Assembly: GCA_028287395.1 (NCBI GenBank)
Contig: JAQBPR010000104.1
Coordinates: 1-64,000 of the forward strand
Source: Bacilli bacterium
GTDB lineage: Bacteria; Bacillota; Bacilli; Paenibacillales; NBRC-103111
Reading direction: 5' to 3'
DNA: 64,000 bases
Of the stretch, positions 9,676 to 20,679 are shown piece after piece. A program made the position numbers and the translations under genes. The notes beneath the pieces were generated by a model. The model saw only the letters and a program-made list of their open reading frames with translations, did not search any database and was not told the origin of the DNA. Position 1 is the stretch's first letter; each line of letters begins with the position of its first letter.

Positions 9676-12182
9676 TGTATGCTAAAGTTATCGTCGATGT
9701 GCCCGCAAAGCAAACAAATCGACCTTTTGATTATCTCATTCCGGAGGCTTTAGAAGGCTGGATAGAAGTTGGCAGTCGCGTTGCCGTTTCATTTGGCGCC
9801 AGAACCTTGCAAGGATTTGTCGTAGAAATTTTTGATCATTCGACGCACGATGCTGCAAAAATAAAAGCGATTGAACATGTGCTTGATCTTTATCCGCCGC
9901 TAACTACCGAACTCGTTGAATTGGCTCATTGGATGAGCGATAATTATTTATGCCACGAAATCACCGCATTGCAAGTTATGATCCCCGGTGCGTTGAAAGC
10001 GAAATATGAACGTCAAATATCATGGAATGATGCAATGGATGAGTTAGACAGCCTTTTTTCTCTCCCTTCGCAAAAGGAAGTTGTCGCATACATACAGGCC
10101 AAAGGCAATGTTTCTTTGGAAGCACTGCTTATACGTTTCCCGGATGAGGTACGCTGGATTAAGGAGCTTGTGTTATCGGGGCAATTAGTGGAGCTGCAAA
10201 CCGTAAAAGATCGTATGGCAAAGAAAAAAGTCATGACATTATTTCCACCCGCTGATTTACTTCAGTTAAAATCATGGATAGAGCAGCTTCCTGAGAAAGC
10301 AAAACGCCAAAAACAGGTATTACAGTTCATGCTGGAATACCCGCATCCCATCAAATTAACTGAGTTAATGCTAAAGCTGGATGTGAGTGCAAGTACGGTG
10401 AAAGGTTTGGCAGAAAAAGGCTGGCTGGACTTAAAAGAAATCGAAGTATATCGCGATCCATATGCGATGCATAGCTTCCCACAAACCTATCCTTTGCCGC
10501 TTACAGAAGAGCAAAGGTGCGTTTTTACGTCAATTAGTCAGGCCGTATATGATCAGATACATCGTGTTTTTCTTTTGCATGGCGTAACAGGCAGCGGGAA
10601 AACAGAAGTTTACCTGCAGTCGATCCAACAATGTTTGGATCAAGGTAAAGAAGCAATCGTGCTAGTTCCAGAAATTTCGCTCACCCCACAAATGGTGGAA
10701 AGATTTAAGGGGAGATTTGGCGAGGCGGTTGCTGTTTTGCATAGTCGATTGTCGCAAGGCGAGCGATATGACGAATGGCGAAAAATCTCGTTGCAAAAAG
10801 TAAAGGTAGTCATTGGAGCAAGGTCTGCCGTGTTTGCTCCCTTCACTAAACTTGGGTTGATCATTATCGATGAAGAGCATGAATCCTCTTATAAACAAGA
10901 AGATAGTCCTAAGTATCATGCAAGAGAAGTGGCGATTGAACGAGCCAAAAGGCAAAATGCATCCGTAGTGTTGGGCTCGGCGACACCCTCATTGGAAAGC
11001 TATTACCGTGCAACGAATTCAACAAAGGATGGCTGCGCGGTGGAGTATACTTTACTGACGATGGCCGAACGGGTAGAAGGAAGACCGCTGCCGCCTGTAC
11101 AAGTCGTCGATATGCGGGAAGAACTGAAGGAAGGCAATCGTTCCATGTTCAGCCGCGGTTTGTATAAAGCGATTGAAGAAAGGTTGCACAAGAAAGAACA
11201 GACCGTACTTTTATTAAATCGTCGTGGCTACTCGACCTTTGTCATGTGCCGAACATGCGGTTATACGGTGGGTTGTCCTCATTGTGATATTTCATTGACG
11301 TATCATCAAAGCACAAAACGGATTCGTTGTCATTATTGTGGTTATACGGAGCGTGAGGTTCACGAATGTCCTAGCTGCGGCAGCGAGCATATTCGCTATT
11401 TCGGTACAGGCACTCAACGCGTGGAAGAAGAGTTGGTGAAGCTATTTCCAGGTATCCGCGTGATCCGAATGGATGTCGATACGACGAATGAAAAAGGATC
11501 GCATGAAAAATGGTTGAACATGTTTCGTGACCGTCAAGCGGATGTATTGCTCGGAACGCAGATGGTTGCCAAGGGTCTGGATTTTCCAGATGTGACGTTG
11601 GTAGGGGTTATTGCCGCGGATACCGTATTAAATTTACCGGATTTTCGCGCAGGAGAACGTACCTTTCAGCTGCTGACACAAGTAGCAGGACGTGCGGGAA
11701 GACATCAATTGCCAGGTGAAGTATTCATTCAGACCTACACACCGGAGCATTACAGCATTCAAAGCGCAAGTCATCATGATTATGAAGCTTTTATTCATAC
11801 GGAGCTTGATTTACGGCAATTAAGGGGTTATCCACCTTACAATCGGCTTATTCTCGTAACCTTATCTCATGAACAAATTCCCTTGCTCGTTCGTACAGCG
11901 GAATCATACGTAAGTCGGTTAAAGGAATTAGCCAAGGACGCAGGAATGCGACTTCAATCCAACGCAAATACACCCGATGAATGGGATATGGACATTCTTG
12001 GTCCAGTAGCATCGCCTATACCTCGAATCAAAGATAGATATCGCTTTCAATGCATGCTAAAATATCGGGGAGAGCGGCAAATTTCGCAGCTTGTCAACAA
12101 AGCCACAGCTTCTTTCGATGATTTGTGCCGCCAACAAAATTTGCAAATCAGTGTTGATGTAGATCCGCAATTGTTACAATAA
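9675..12182 (+). CDS. priA: Primosomal replication restart helicase PriA
   Basis: A 3'-to-5' DNA helicase that reloads the replisome at stalled forks. The N-terminal DNA-binding domain begins VIVDVPAKQTNRPFDY. The Walker A motif GVTGSGKTEVYL is near residue 303, DEEHESSYKQ near 398, and GSATPSLES follows. A zinc-binding insertion with eight cysteines (CRTCGYTVGCPHC and CHYCGYTE...CPSCG) lies at about 524-570. At 835 residues it is slightly longer than E. coli PriA and usual for Bacillales. It overlaps coaBC by one base and is followed 19 nt later by def. Confidence 0.96.
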   Translation: MYAKVIVDVPAKQTNRPFDYLIPEALEGWIEVGSRVAVSFGARTLQGFVVEIFDHSTHDAAKIKAIEHVLDLYPPLTTELVELAHWMSDNYLCHEITALQVMIPGALKAKYERQISWNDAMDELDSLFSLPSQKEVVAYIQAKGNVSLEALLIRFPDEVRWIKELVLSGQLVELQTVKDRMAKKKVMTLFPPADLLQLKSWIEQLPEKAKRQKQVLQFMLEYPHPIKLTELMLKLDVSASTVKGLAEKGWLDLKEIEVYRDPYAMHSFPQTYPLPLTEEQRCVFTSISQAVYDQIHRVFLLHGVTGSGKTEVYLQSIQQCLDQGKEAIVLVPEISLTPQMVERFKGRFGEAVAVLHSRLSQGERYDEWRKISLQKVKVVIGARSAVFAPFTKLGLIIIDEEHESSYKQEDSPKYHAREVAIERAKRQNASVVLGSATPSLESYYRATNSTKDGCAVEYTLLTMAERVEGRPLPPVQVVDMREELKEGNRSMFSRGLYKAIEERLHKKEQTVLLLNRRGYSTFVMCRTCGYTVGCPHCDISLTYHQSTKRIRCHYCGYTEREVHECPSCGSEHIRYFGTGTQRVEEELVKLFPGIRVIRMDVDTTNEKGSHEKWLNMFRDRQADVLLGTQMVAKGLDFPDVTLVGVIAADTVLNLPDFRAGERTFQLLTQVAGRAGRHQLPGEVFIQTYTPEHYSIQSASHHDYEAFIHTELDLRQLRGYPPYNRLILVTLSHEQIPLLVRTAESYVSRLKELAKDAGMRLQSNANTPDEWDMDILGPVASPIPRIKDRYRFQCMLKYRGERQISQLVNKATASFDDLCRQQNLQISVDVDPQLLQ

Positions 12183-12200
12183 ATAAAGGTAGGTGCTTTT

Positions 12201-12680
12201 ATGGCCATTCGTATTATTGTTAAAGATCCTGATCCCGTATTACGGGAAATCGCAAAGCGTGTACCCAAAATAACTCCCAACATTCATAAGTTATTAAACG
12301 ATATGGCGGATACGATGTATGATGCGCCGGGGGTTGGGTTGGCTGCACCGCAAATCGGCATTTTAAAGCGCGTCATCGTAATGGACATTGGTGATGAAAA
12401 CGGATTGATCGAACTCATTAATCCGGAGGTTATTTTTGAAGAAGGCGAGCAGTTTGGGCCTGAGGGCTGTTTAAGCATTCCTGGCTTGACGGGGGATGTA
12501 CAAAGAGCACAAAGGGTTATTGTCAAAGGACTGGATCGCGATGGGAATGAAAAGACTGTCGAGGGTACAGATTTGTTAGCACGCTGTATCCTACATGAAG
12601 TCGATCATTTAAATGGTATACTCTATACGGATTTAGCCGAAAAGGTGTACCGCACTGAGCAGCAGGAAGATGAGGAGTGA
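12201..12680 (+). CDS. def: Peptide deformylase
   Basis: Removes the formyl group from nascent N-terminal methionine. The three active-site motifs are present: [18 protein letters not shown] (metal-binding Cys) and HEVDH (metal-binding His pair and catalytic Glu). At 159 residues it resembles the Def of the def-fmt operon rather than the longer DefB/YkrB type. The ATG follows AAAGGTAGGTG. The end of def supplies the SD (GAGGAG) for fmt. Confidence 0.96.
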   Translation: MAIRIIVKDPDPVLREIAKRVPKITPNIHKLLNDMADTMYDAPGVGLAAPQIGILKRVIVMDIGDENGLIELINPEVIFEEGEQFGPEGCLSIPGLTGDVQRAQRVIVKGLDRDGNEKTVEGTDLLARCILHEVDHLNGILYTDLAEKVYRTEQQEDEE

Positions 12681-12685
12681 CCATA

Positions 12686-13660
12686 TTGAAGCTTATCTTC
12701 ATGGGAACACCTGAATTTGCTGTACCGATTCTACAAATGCTCCTCAACGAACAATATGATGTCATCGCTGTTGTTACTCAGCCTGATCGCCCCAAGGGCA
12801 GAAAACGTATTCTTACGCCTTCTCCAGTGAAAGAAGAAGCCCTTAAACAAGGTATCCCAGTTATTCAGCCGGAAAAACTGCGCGATTCTGAGGCGGTCGC
12901 GCGAATTGTCGCATTGCAGCCTGATTTAATTGTAACCGCAGCTTATGGGCAAATTTTGCCTAAGGCGATTTTAGAGCTGCCTAAGCATGGCTGTATCAAT
13001 GTTCATGGTTCACTTCTGCCTCGATATCGCGGAGGCGCACCGATTCAACGCGCAATTATGAATGGTGAAGAGCTTACAGGTGTCACGATCATGTACATGG
13101 CTGCTGGCTTGGATACCGGTGATATGATTCGCAAAGCGGAAGTGAAAATTACGAATGAAGATAATACGGGCACGATGTTTACTAAATTGAGTCAAACAGG
13201 TACGGAGCTTTTACGTACAACGCTGCCTGATTTATTAGCAGGACGAATTCAAGCTGTTCCTCAGGATGATTCTTTAGCGACGTTAGCCCCTAATATTTCA
13301 CGAGAAGATGAGCAAATTGTCTGGAGTCGTTCTGCGAACGAGCTATTCAATCAAATTCGTGGATTAAGTCCATGGCCGGGCGCTTTTACAAGTTGGAACA
13401 ATGATAATTTTAAGATATGGGCAAGTAATAAGCCGATTCATCAGCAAAGTATGCTTTCACCGAAAGAAGCTATTCCGGGAACCGTCCTGCAAATGAACGA
13501 TCATGGTATTGAAGTCATGACTGGAGACGGAACCCTCTGGTTGACAGAGATCCAGCCTGCAGGTAAAAAGGCGATGAATGCTGCTCAATTTAGTCTAGGC
13601 GCAACGATGATACTGGGGACAGTTTTAGGACAGCAGATTGTGAAGGAGGATGCGGATTGA
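12686..13660 (+). CDS. fmt: Methionyl-tRNA formyltransferase
   Basis: Formylates initiator Met-tRNA using 10-formyl-THF. The N-terminus LKLIFMGTPEFAVP, the folate-site motif HGSLLPRYRGGAPIQRAI and GVTIMYMAAGLDTGDM are diagnostic; the C-terminal tRNA-binding domain spans about 205-315. The track starts at GTG 12677, but GAGGAG at 12672-12677 sits 8 nt before TTG 12686, which gives MKLIFMGTPEF, so I prefer the TTG. It is paired with def, as in most bacteria, and overlaps rsmB by 4 nt. Confidence 0.95.
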   Translation: MKLIFMGTPEFAVPILQMLLNEQYDVIAVVTQPDRPKGRKRILTPSPVKEEALKQGIPVIQPEKLRDSEAVARIVALQPDLIVTAAYGQILPKAILELPKHGCINVHGSLLPRYRGGAPIQRAIMNGEELTGVTIMYMAAGLDTGDMIRKAEVKITNEDNTGTMFTKLSQTGTELLRTTLPDLLAGRIQAVPQDDSLATLAPNISREDEQIVWSRSANELFNQIRGLSPWPGAFTSWNNDNFKIWASNKPIHQQSMLSPKEAIPGTVLQMNDHGIEVMTGDGTLWLTEIQPAGKKAMNAAQFSLGATMILGTVLGQQIVKEDAD

Positions 13661-15057
13661 AGGAAGGCTCGAAAATGAATTCGAAAATACATCACAGTAA
13701 GAAGCTACCTTTGTCCGCTCGCGAAATCGCGTTGGATATTTTGACACGCGTGGAACAGGACAAGTCCTATAGTAATTTGCTGCTCAATCAGATGCTTCAA
13801 AAACATCCTCTAGAGCGAAACGATGCGGCTTTAGTTACCGAAATCGTCTACGGTACGATCCAAAGATTGAATACGCTCGACTTTTTTCTAAGCCGTTTTG
13901 TGGCAAAGGGCGTGCAAAAGTTGGAACCTTGGGTACGAAGTCTGCTTCGATTAAGCCTTTATCAAATGGTTTATTTAGAGCGAATCCCCGAGCATGCGAT
14001 TGTTAATGAGGCAGTCAATATTGCGAAGAAAAAAGGTCATCAAGGGATTTCAGGAATGGTAAACGGTGTATTGCGAAATGTTATTCGTCAGAAAGATCAA
14101 TTGGTCATCTCGCATGAACTGCCTGCTGCAGATAGAATTTCCTTGCAATTTTCTCACCCGCAATGGATGGTTTCACGTTGGATTACACAGTATGGCGAGC
14201 AAACTACAGAGCTCATATGCCAAGCTAATAATACTCCGCCAAAAACAAGCGCACGCGTAAATCTGCTGAAGCATACTCAAACTGAGATGATTGAGCTTTT
14301 ACTGCAGAAAGGAATCACGGCTGTTCAATCTGAGCTTGCGCCTGCAGGGATTATCGTAGAAAATGGCGGAAACCTCGCTTTTACTCCTTGGTTTATCGAA
14401 GGGGATATTACGATACAAGATGAAAGCTCAATGCTGGTTGCAGAAGCGCTGGCTCCGCTGTCTGGAATGCGGGTTTTGGATTGTTGTGCCGCTCCAGGAG
14501 GAAAAACAACGCATATAGCTGAAAAAATGAAAGATCTTGGTCATGTGATTGCTTGTGATGTACACGTGCACAAAATCGCGTTGATCCAAGAGCAAGCTGC
14601 ACGTTTGAATTTGAATTCAATTGAAACTATTCACAGTGATGCGCTTGATTTACCGTCACATTATGCAGAGGAGTCTTTTGATCGTATTTTATTGGATGCG
14701 CCTTGTTCGGGACTTGGTGTAATTCGACGCAAGCCAGATTTGAAATGGTCTAAACAAAAAAATGAAATGTTGGGTATTTGTAAATTGCAGAGTTCACTTT
14801 TAGCATCGGTTCAGCGACTTCTTCGTCCCGGGGGAATATTAGTCTATAGCACTTGTACCATGGAATATGAGGAAAACCAAGGCATGATCGCTCGGTTTTT
14901 ACAGCAAAACGCTAACTTCTCTTTGGATGAATTTCCGCAGTCCATGTTTCAAAAGGAAGCAAAAAGCAGCTTGTCATTGGATAAGGGCATGCTGCAAATC
15001 CTGCCGCATCAGTATCAATCGGACGGTTTTTTCATTGCGCGTTTACGCAAAGGATGA
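13657..15057 (+). CDS. rsmB: 16S rRNA (cytosine967-C5)-methyltransferase RsmB/Sun
   Basis: An SAM-dependent methyltransferase for C967 of 16S rRNA. The N-terminal NusB-like RNA-binding domain covers about 18-145. The catalytic domain contains the SAM motif VLDCCAAPGGKTTHIAE (about 273), DAPCSGLGVIRRKPD with the first catalytic Cys (about 348), and the second in YSTCTMEYEENQ (about 400). TTG 13657 has AAGGAGG 7 nt upstream and overlaps the fmt stop; ATG 13675 is a possible alternative. Length 466 is normal. Confidence 0.95.
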   Translation: MKEGSKMNSKIHHSKKLPLSAREIALDILTRVEQDKSYSNLLLNQMLQKHPLERNDAALVTEIVYGTIQRLNTLDFFLSRFVAKGVQKLEPWVRSLLRLSLYQMVYLERIPEHAIVNEAVNIAKKKGHQGISGMVNGVLRNVIRQKDQLVISHELPAADRISLQFSHPQWMVSRWITQYGEQTTELICQANNTPPKTSARVNLLKHTQTEMIELLLQKGITAVQSELAPAGIIVENGGNLAFTPWFIEGDITIQDESSMLVAEALAPLSGMRVLDCCAAPGGKTTHIAEKMKDLGHVIACDVHVHKIALIQEQAARLNLNSIETIHSDALDLPSHYAEESFDRILLDAPCSGLGVIRRKPDLKWSKQKNEMLGICKLQSSLLASVQRLLRPGGILVYSTCTMEYEENQGMIARFLQQNANFSLDEFPQSMFQKEAKSSLSLDKGMLQILPHQYQSDGFFIARLRKG

Positions 15058-15139
15058 TCATGACTTAATTATTTATCTAGTTTGTGATAAACTGGATGAG
15101 TTAAGCAACAATATAAAGTAAAAAACAGGTTGTGATGAG

Positions 15140-16189
15140 ATGAAACCATTTATTTATGATTTAACATTTGAACAGTGGCAGCAATGGGCGAAGGACAATG
15201 GCGAAGCCGCCTTTCGTGCTGGTCAAATATTCGACTGGCTCTATGTAAAGCGTGTAAGCAGCTTTGAAGAGATGAGTAATTTAGCTAAGCCATTACGAGA
15301 AAAATTGGACGAGCAATTTCAATTTGTCACCTTAGAAGAAGTAGCACGTCATGAGTCTAAGGACGGTACGATTAAATTCTTATTCGAGCTGCAGGACAAA
15401 AACGCAATCGAAACCGTTATTATGAAGCATAGCTATGGGAACAGTGTTTGTGTTACAACCCAAGTGGGTTGTCGTGTAGGTTGTACATTTTGCGCCTCTA
15501 CTTTAGGCGGTTTAAAGCGTGATTTAACTGCAGGAGAAATTATCGCGCAAGTAGTCAAGTCGCAGAAGCTTCTCGATGCGATAGACGAAAGAGTGAGTAG
15601 TATTGTCATTATGGGCATCGGCGAGCCATTCGAGAATTACGATGCGATGATGGCATTTTTAAAAGTGATGGTACACGAAAAGGGTCTCAACATTGGTCAA
15701 AGACATATTACCGTCTCGACAAGTGGTATTGTGCCGAATATATATCGTTTTGCCGATGAGAATACGCAGGTCAATTTAGCGATTTCCATTCATGCCCCGA
15801 ATGATACGCTTCGTTCTAAGTTAATGCCGGTGAATCGCAGATTCCCATTTGCCGACCTGCTAAAAGCATGCAAATATTATATTGAGAAAACGGGCAGACG
15901 TCTAACCTTTGAATATGCTTTAATGGGTGGGGTTAACGATCAACCGGAGCATGCCGAAGAGTTAGCGCAAGTACTCAAAGAAATGCCATTATGTCATGTT
16001 AATTTAATTCCAGTCAATTATGTTTCAGAACGGGATTATGTGCGGACACCGCGAGATGATATTTTTCAATTTCAGCGCATTCTGGAACGCAATAAAATCA
16101 ACGCAACGATCAGAAGAGAACACGGAAGCGACATTGCGGCGGCATGCGGACAACTGCGTGCACAGCATATGGAGTCAAGCGCGAGGTGA
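15140..16189 (+). CDS. rlmN: 23S rRNA (adenine2503-C2)-methyltransferase RlmN
   Basis: A radical-SAM enzyme that methylates A2503 of 23S rRNA and can modify some tRNAs. The cluster motif [11 protein letters not shown] lies near residue 112, [16 protein letters not shown] near 155, and the second catalytic Cys in AACGQL near the C-terminus (about 338). Length 349 is typical. The A/T-rich 82-nt gap after rsmB holds no obvious terminator, so it probably belongs to the same transcript. Confidence 0.95.
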   Translation: MKPFIYDLTFEQWQQWAKDNGEAAFRAGQIFDWLYVKRVSSFEEMSNLAKPLREKLDEQFQFVTLEEVARHESKDGTIKFLFELQDKNAIETVIMKHSYGNSVCVTTQVGCRVGCTFCASTLGGLKRDLTAGEIIAQVVKSQKLLDAIDERVSSIVIMGIGEPFENYDAMMAFLKVMVHEKGLNIGQRHITVSTSGIVPNIYRFADENTQVNLAISIHAPNDTLRSKLMPVNRRFPFADLLKACKYYIEKTGRRLTFEYALMGGVNDQPEHAEELAQVLKEMPLCHVNLIPVNYVSERDYVRTPRDDIFQFQRILERNKINATIRREHGSDIAAACGQLRAQHMESSAR

Positions 16190-16195
16190 ATTAAG

Positions 16196-16951
16196 GTGAA
16201 CATAGCCAATAAAACCGATATTGGACGCATTCGAGTGGTCAACGAGGATCGTTCCATCGTTCAACAAGATTTGAACGGTTTTGCTTTAGCCATTGTAGCA
16301 GACGGTATGGGAGGACATCAGGCTGGAGACATTGCCAGTCAAATGGCAATTGAAGTCATTCAGGAACAATTGCAAGCAGTTCATATAGCGATGACGCTTG
16401 ATGAATGTAAAGCGATCGTGCGGGAATCCATTGAAAAAGCAAATCAAACTATATTTGAGTTTGCTTCCAGTGGGGAGCAATATCATGGAATGGGCACAAC
16501 TGTAGTTGTTTTACTCGCTACGGACGAGGTTCTGGTCATTGGTCACATTGGCGATAGTCGAGCTTACCTCGCTACATCTGAACAAATGGTCCAGTTGACG
16601 GAAGATCATTCTTTAGTGTTTGAATTGCTGCGAAGCGGTCAGATTACAGAAGAAGAAGCCAGCCAACACCCACGCAGAAATGTTCTGACACGCGCACTTG
16701 GCACAGACTCTAAAGTTGAGGCTGAAGTAGGTCATTTCACTTGGCAGCCTGGGGATTTGGTATTGATGTGCAGCGATGGATTAAGCGGTCAGTTAGATAA
16801 CATGGCTATCCTGAATATTTTACAAACGGGAAGTGACCTGCAGTGGAAAGTAGATCTATTGGTAAAAGAAGCGCTGCAAGCAGGCGGAGATGATAACATT
16901 ACGGTTGTCTTGTTGGCGAACGAACCAAGTATAAGGGGTGATCATTCGTGA
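16196..16951 (+). CDS. prpC: PP2C-type serine/threonine phosphatase (PrpC/Stp)
   Basis: A 251-residue Mn2+-dependent phosphatase that reverses PrkC phosphorylation in the cytoplasm. PP2C metal-site motifs are present: DIGRIRVVNEDR, VADGMGGHQAGD, GMGTTVVVL, GHIGDSRAYL and GDDNITVVL. The GTG start at 16196 has GAGGTGA 6 nt upstream. The gene overlaps prkC by 4 nt, the usual paired arrangement that balances phosphorylation of cell-wall and germination targets. Confidence 0.95.
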   Translation: MNIANKTDIGRIRVVNEDRSIVQQDLNGFALAIVADGMGGHQAGDIASQMAIEVIQEQLQAVHIAMTLDECKAIVRESIEKANQTIFEFASSGEQYHGMGTTVVVLLATDEVLVIGHIGDSRAYLATSEQMVQLTEDHSLVFELLRSGQITEEEASQHPRRNVLTRALGTDSKVEAEVGHFTWQPGDLVLMCSDGLSGQLDNMAILNILQTGSDLQWKVDLLVKEALQAGGDDNITVVLLANEPSIRGDHS

Positions 16952-18993
16952 TAGGTCTGCAGCTAGGTGGAAGATACGAGGTTTTAGAACGCATCGGCGG
17001 CGGCGGAATGGCGCTTGTTTATAAAGCTCACGATATTTTACTGAATCGCTTTGTTGCTGTAAAAGTACTTCGTCAGCAGTATGTGAATGATGAGGAGTTC
17101 ATCCGCAGGTTTCGTCGTGAAGCCCAATCGGCGGCTTCGCTTTCACATCCCAATATTGTCAGTATTTATGATGTAGGACAAGAACAAGAAATCCATTATA
17201 TTATTATGGAATATGTTGAAGGTGTAACGTTAAACGATATTATTAAGGAAAGAGCACCTTTGCAAGTAGAAGAGGCGATTCGATTTGCTTGCCAGATTTG
17301 TGATGCGTTAGAGCATGCGCATGTGAATCATATTATTCATCGTGACATTAAGCCGCATAATATTTTGATCGGAAAAAATGGTAAAGTCAAGGTCACCGAT
17401 TTTGGAATTGCCCGCGCCACGAGCTCTTCGACGATCACTCAAACGGGTTCGGTAGTCGGTTCAGTTCACTATTTTTCACCTGAACATGCCAAGGGTACGC
17501 TTACCGGTGCCAAATCGGATCTTTATTCATTAGGTATTGTATTATACCAGATGCTGACAGCGCATCTTCCTTTTATCGGTGAGAGCCCCATTAGTGTCGC
17601 TTTAAAGCATCTTCAAGAAATGATGGTAGAGCCGCGTAAAGTAAATCCGCTTATCCCGCAAAGCGTTGAAAACATTATTTTAAAATCCACACGTAAAAAT
17701 CAAGACGAGCGCTATCAATCCGCAAAGGAAATGTTAGTTGATTTGGATTCTTGTCTTTTACCGCAGCGTCGCAATGAACCAAAGCTAGTTTTCCTCAAAG
17801 ATGGCGATCAAGACGACGAAATGACGAGAGTCATACCTGCTATTCGTGCTTCAGACTTCGTTGCGAAAAAAGAAGTTGCACAGGACGAAGAGAATTGGGA
17901 GCCAAAAAGAAATTACTGGATAGGTCCATTGATATGGGGAGTTATTTTCTTAGTCACGATTTGTGTCTTATGGTTTGGACTTTTACCGTATATTAAAAAT
18001 CATGCTACACTGAAGGATGTTAAGGTTCCAGATGTTAAAGGACAAACTGTGATAGCGGCTGAAAAAATGATTACAGACGTAGGATTGAAACCTGTTGAAA
18101 GCTACCAATCGAACGATAAAATACTGAAAGATATTGTCATCAGTCAATCTCCTGTAGGCTTAAGCGTAAAAGAAGGCGCGCCCATTACTTTATTTATCAG
18201 CAAAGGTTTTGATAAACCGAAAATGGCCAATTATGGTGGTAGGAAATGGCAGGATGTTCGCGCTGAGTTACTCAATGCAGGTGTGGATGAAAAAAGCCAA
18301 ATTACAATCATACCGAAATCTTTACCTGATGAAAAGGATACGATTGTAAAACAGGACCCCAATCCGGATGATGAATACGATCCTGCTACTGTGCATTATA
18401 CATTCACTGTAAGCAGCGGAAGCGAGAAAATTGCGATGCCTGATTTAATCGGTAAAGCTTTGCCTGAGGCCAAAAATATTCTTTCCTTACAAAATTTATC
18501 GCTTGAACAGCCGGATACGGTCGGCATTATTTATAAACCAAGCTTTGAACAACCGAAAGATAAGATTTTTAAGCAATTTCCCTTTAAAGCCGGAGAGGAT
18601 GTCGACCCTGGGCAAAATACAATTGTTGTATGGGTAAGCACAGGGCCTCCAACAGACGCGGGTGAAATTAAAATTACGGTTAAGCTGGTGCCTGCGAATG
18701 AAGGTTCACCTTCAACCTTCCGATTTACAGTGAAAGATGCCAAAAATGACAGTGTAGATCTAACACCTGTAGAGATTTCAAAAACAGAATTTCAAACCTT
18801 TAAAGTAACCGTTACTAAAGATATTGATGCCGTTGTCAATTTTTATCGGGATAATGTTTTTTATGATACAAAGACGTATACGTATAAGGATTTTCTCAAT
18901 CAGACCACCATTCCAGCACCTAGCGCATCTCCTTCTGGTTCGCCAAGTCCAACACCAGCTCCAACAGCGAAACAAATCACTGGAGGCGGATAG
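16948..18993 (+). CDS. prkC: PASTA-domain serine/threonine protein kinase PrkC
   Basis: A membrane kinase that senses muropeptides and signals growth or spore germination. The kinase domain (about 10-270) has GGGGMALVYKA, VAVKVLR, HRDIKPHNIL and DFGIAR. A juxtamembrane linker follows, then one transmembrane helix (about 326-350), then extracellular PASTA repeats: one starting near DVKVPDVKGQT, a middle one that is more divergent, and one starting near KIAMPDLIGK. The last part is a beta-rich domain followed by a Pro/Ser/Ala/Thr tail ending in GGG. The GTG start overlaps the prpC stop. The 681-residue length is somewhat longer than the B. subtilis protein because of the tail. Confidence 0.95.
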   Translation: MIGLQLGGRYEVLERIGGGGMALVYKAHDILLNRFVAVKVLRQQYVNDEEFIRRFRREAQSAASLSHPNIVSIYDVGQEQEIHYIIMEYVEGVTLNDIIKERAPLQVEEAIRFACQICDALEHAHVNHIIHRDIKPHNILIGKNGKVKVTDFGIARATSSSTITQTGSVVGSVHYFSPEHAKGTLTGAKSDLYSLGIVLYQMLTAHLPFIGESPISVALKHLQEMMVEPRKVNPLIPQSVENIILKSTRKNQDERYQSAKEMLVDLDSCLLPQRRNEPKLVFLKDGDQDDEMTRVIPAIRASDFVAKKEVAQDEENWEPKRNYWIGPLIWGVIFLVTICVLWFGLLPYIKNHATLKDVKVPDVKGQTVIAAEKMITDVGLKPVESYQSNDKILKDIVISQSPVGLSVKEGAPITLFISKGFDKPKMANYGGRKWQDVRAELLNAGVDEKSQITIIPKSLPDEKDTIVKQDPNPDDEYDPATVHYTFTVSSGSEKIAMPDLIGKALPEAKNILSLQNLSLEQPDTVGIIYKPSFEQPKDKIFKQFPFKAGEDVDPGQNTIVVWVSTGPPTDAGEIKITVKLVPANEGSPSTFRFTVKDAKNDSVDLTPVEISKTEFQTFKVTVTKDIDAVVNFYRDNVFYDTKTYTYKDFLNQTTIPAPSASPSGSPSPTPAPTAKQITGGG

Positions 18994-18996
18994 CCC

Positions 18997-19950
18997 ATGG
19001 CACAAGGTCTAATCGTCAAAGCGCTGAGTGGTTATTACTATGTATTGCCTGAGCTTGAAGCAACCAAAACAAGCTTAGAGCCTTCGACGATTGCCAGACC
19101 AGCTCTTGTTCAATGCCGAGGCAGAGGGATTTTACGCAAACATAAAACACCTCCTTTAGTAGGAGACCGCGTAATATATGAGGTTACAGAAAATGGCGAA
19201 GGCATGGTCGATGAAATCTTACCTCGTACCTCAGAGCTGATTCGTCCACCGATAGCCAATGTTCAGTTAGCTGTATTGGTTTTTTCGCTTGATGAACCTG
19301 CTTTAAATCTTCAGCTATTAGATAAGTTTTTGGTTCATATCGAACATGAAGGACTGGAAATATTAATCTGTTTCACAAAGCAGGATTTGTTAAAATCTGC
19401 TAATGCTTCAGATAAACAACTAGAAGCTTCATCTGAAGCAGACAAAGTTTATGAGTTGTATCAGCAAATCGGCTACACTGTTTTGACAACCAGTGCATTA
19501 AAGCGACAAGGGGTCCAAGCGGTGCTTGATAAGCTGCGAGGAACGATTAGCGTCTTTTCTGGACAATCCGGGGTAGGTAAATCTACCTTACTTAATGCCA
19601 TGATGCCAAGTTTACGCTTAGAAACCAATGAAATCAGCATGAAGCTAGGACGAGGTAAACATACCACGCGCCATGTAGAACTAATTCCTCTGGATAATGG
19701 AGGATGGGTTGCAGATACGCCTGGTTTTAGCCAATTGGACTTTTTACAGCTGGAAGCGGAACAGCTTGGCGCTTGTTTTAAGGAATTTCATGTATTGTCT
19801 TCAGGCTGCAAGTTTCGTGGCTGTTTACATCAACATGAACCCGATTGCCGTGTTAGAGAGGCCTTAACAGAAGGCAAGATTGCTGCATCCCGCTATGAGC
19901 ATTATTTGCAGTTTCTGACAGAAATTAAGGAAAGAAAACGGAGGTATTAA
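18997..19950 (+). CDS. rsgA: Ribosome small-subunit-dependent GTPase RsgA
   Basis: A circularly permuted GTPase that checks late 30S assembly. An OB fold occupies about 1-75. The GTPase motifs appear in permuted order: the G4-like FTKQDL first (Thr in place of Asn, as in several RsgA proteins), then P-loop [12 protein letters not shown] (about 188) and DTPGFSQLD. The C-terminal zinc motif is [16 protein letters not shown]. Length 317 is slightly longer than average. It starts 3 nt after prkC and has the same neighbours as in B. subtilis (prkC-rsgA-rpe). Confidence 0.95.
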   Translation: MAQGLIVKALSGYYYVLPELEATKTSLEPSTIARPALVQCRGRGILRKHKTPPLVGDRVIYEVTENGEGMVDEILPRTSELIRPPIANVQLAVLVFSLDEPALNLQLLDKFLVHIEHEGLEILICFTKQDLLKSANASDKQLEASSEADKVYELYQQIGYTVLTTSALKRQGVQAVLDKLRGTISVFSGQSGVGKSTLLNAMMPSLRLETNEISMKLGRGKHTTRHVELIPLDNGGWVADTPGFSQLDFLQLEAEQLGACFKEFHVLSSGCKFRGCLHQHEPDCRVREALTEGKIAASRYEHYLQFLTEIKERKRRY

Positions 19951-19952
19951 TT

Positions 19953-20627
19953 TTGCCTACAATTCAAATAGCGCCATCTATATTATCGGCGGATTTTGCC
20001 AAATTGGGTGATGAAATTAAGGAAGTCGATGCTGCAGGAGCCAATTGGATTCATGTGGATGTTATGGATGGGCATTTTGTCCCCAATATTACAATAGGCC
20101 CATTAGTTGTTTCAGCCATTCGACCGCTGACCCGCCTTCCAATAGATGTTCATTTAATGATCGAAAATCCAGAACAATATATCCCTGCTTTTGCTAAGGC
20201 TGGGGCCGATTATATATCCGTTCATGCTGAGGCTTGCACCCATTTGCACCGTACGCTAAATTTTATTCGCGAGCAAGGGGTTAAAGCGGGTGTCGTTTTA
20301 AATCCAGCCACTCCATTATCTGCAATCGAACTTATATTAGCAGAAGTCGATTACATCTTAATCATGACCGTAAATCCAGGCTTTGGCGGACAAAAATTTA
20401 TACCTGAAATGCTGCCGAAAATAAAGCAGCTGAAGGAAATGCTCTTGAAACGTGGATTATCCCATGTTCATATTGAAGTGGATGGAGGCATTAACGAAGA
20501 AACAGCCCCACTCGTAACCAAGGCTGGAGCTGATGTGCTCGTTGCAGGTCAAGCTGTATTTGGTCAAGCCAATCGAGCTGCTGCAATGGAACGGATACGC
20601 TCTGCTGCAGGTGTAGAAGAAACATAA
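19953..20627 (+). CDS. rpe: Ribulose-phosphate 3-epimerase
   Basis: Interconverts ribulose-5-P and xylulose-5-P in the pentose phosphate pathway. The TIM-barrel motifs are clear: [51 protein letters not shown] and [10 protein letters not shown]. The TTG start lies 8 nt after CGGAGGT. This is the last gene of the plus-strand housekeeping run, and a strong terminator follows about 50 nt after its stop. Confidence 0.96.
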   Translation: MPTIQIAPSILSADFAKLGDEIKEVDAAGANWIHVDVMDGHFVPNITIGPLVVSAIRPLTRLPIDVHLMIENPEQYIPAFAKAGADYISVHAEACTHLHRTLNFIREQGVKAGVVLNPATPLSAIELILAEVDYILIMTVNPGFGGQKFIPEMLPKIKQLKEMLLKRGLSHVHIEVDGGINEETAPLVTKAGADVLVAGQAVFGQANRAAAMERIRSAAGVEET

Positions 20628-20679
20628 GGACTATATTTTTAGCGAGCTGTCATATTTTTCGGTAAAGTTTCATAATATG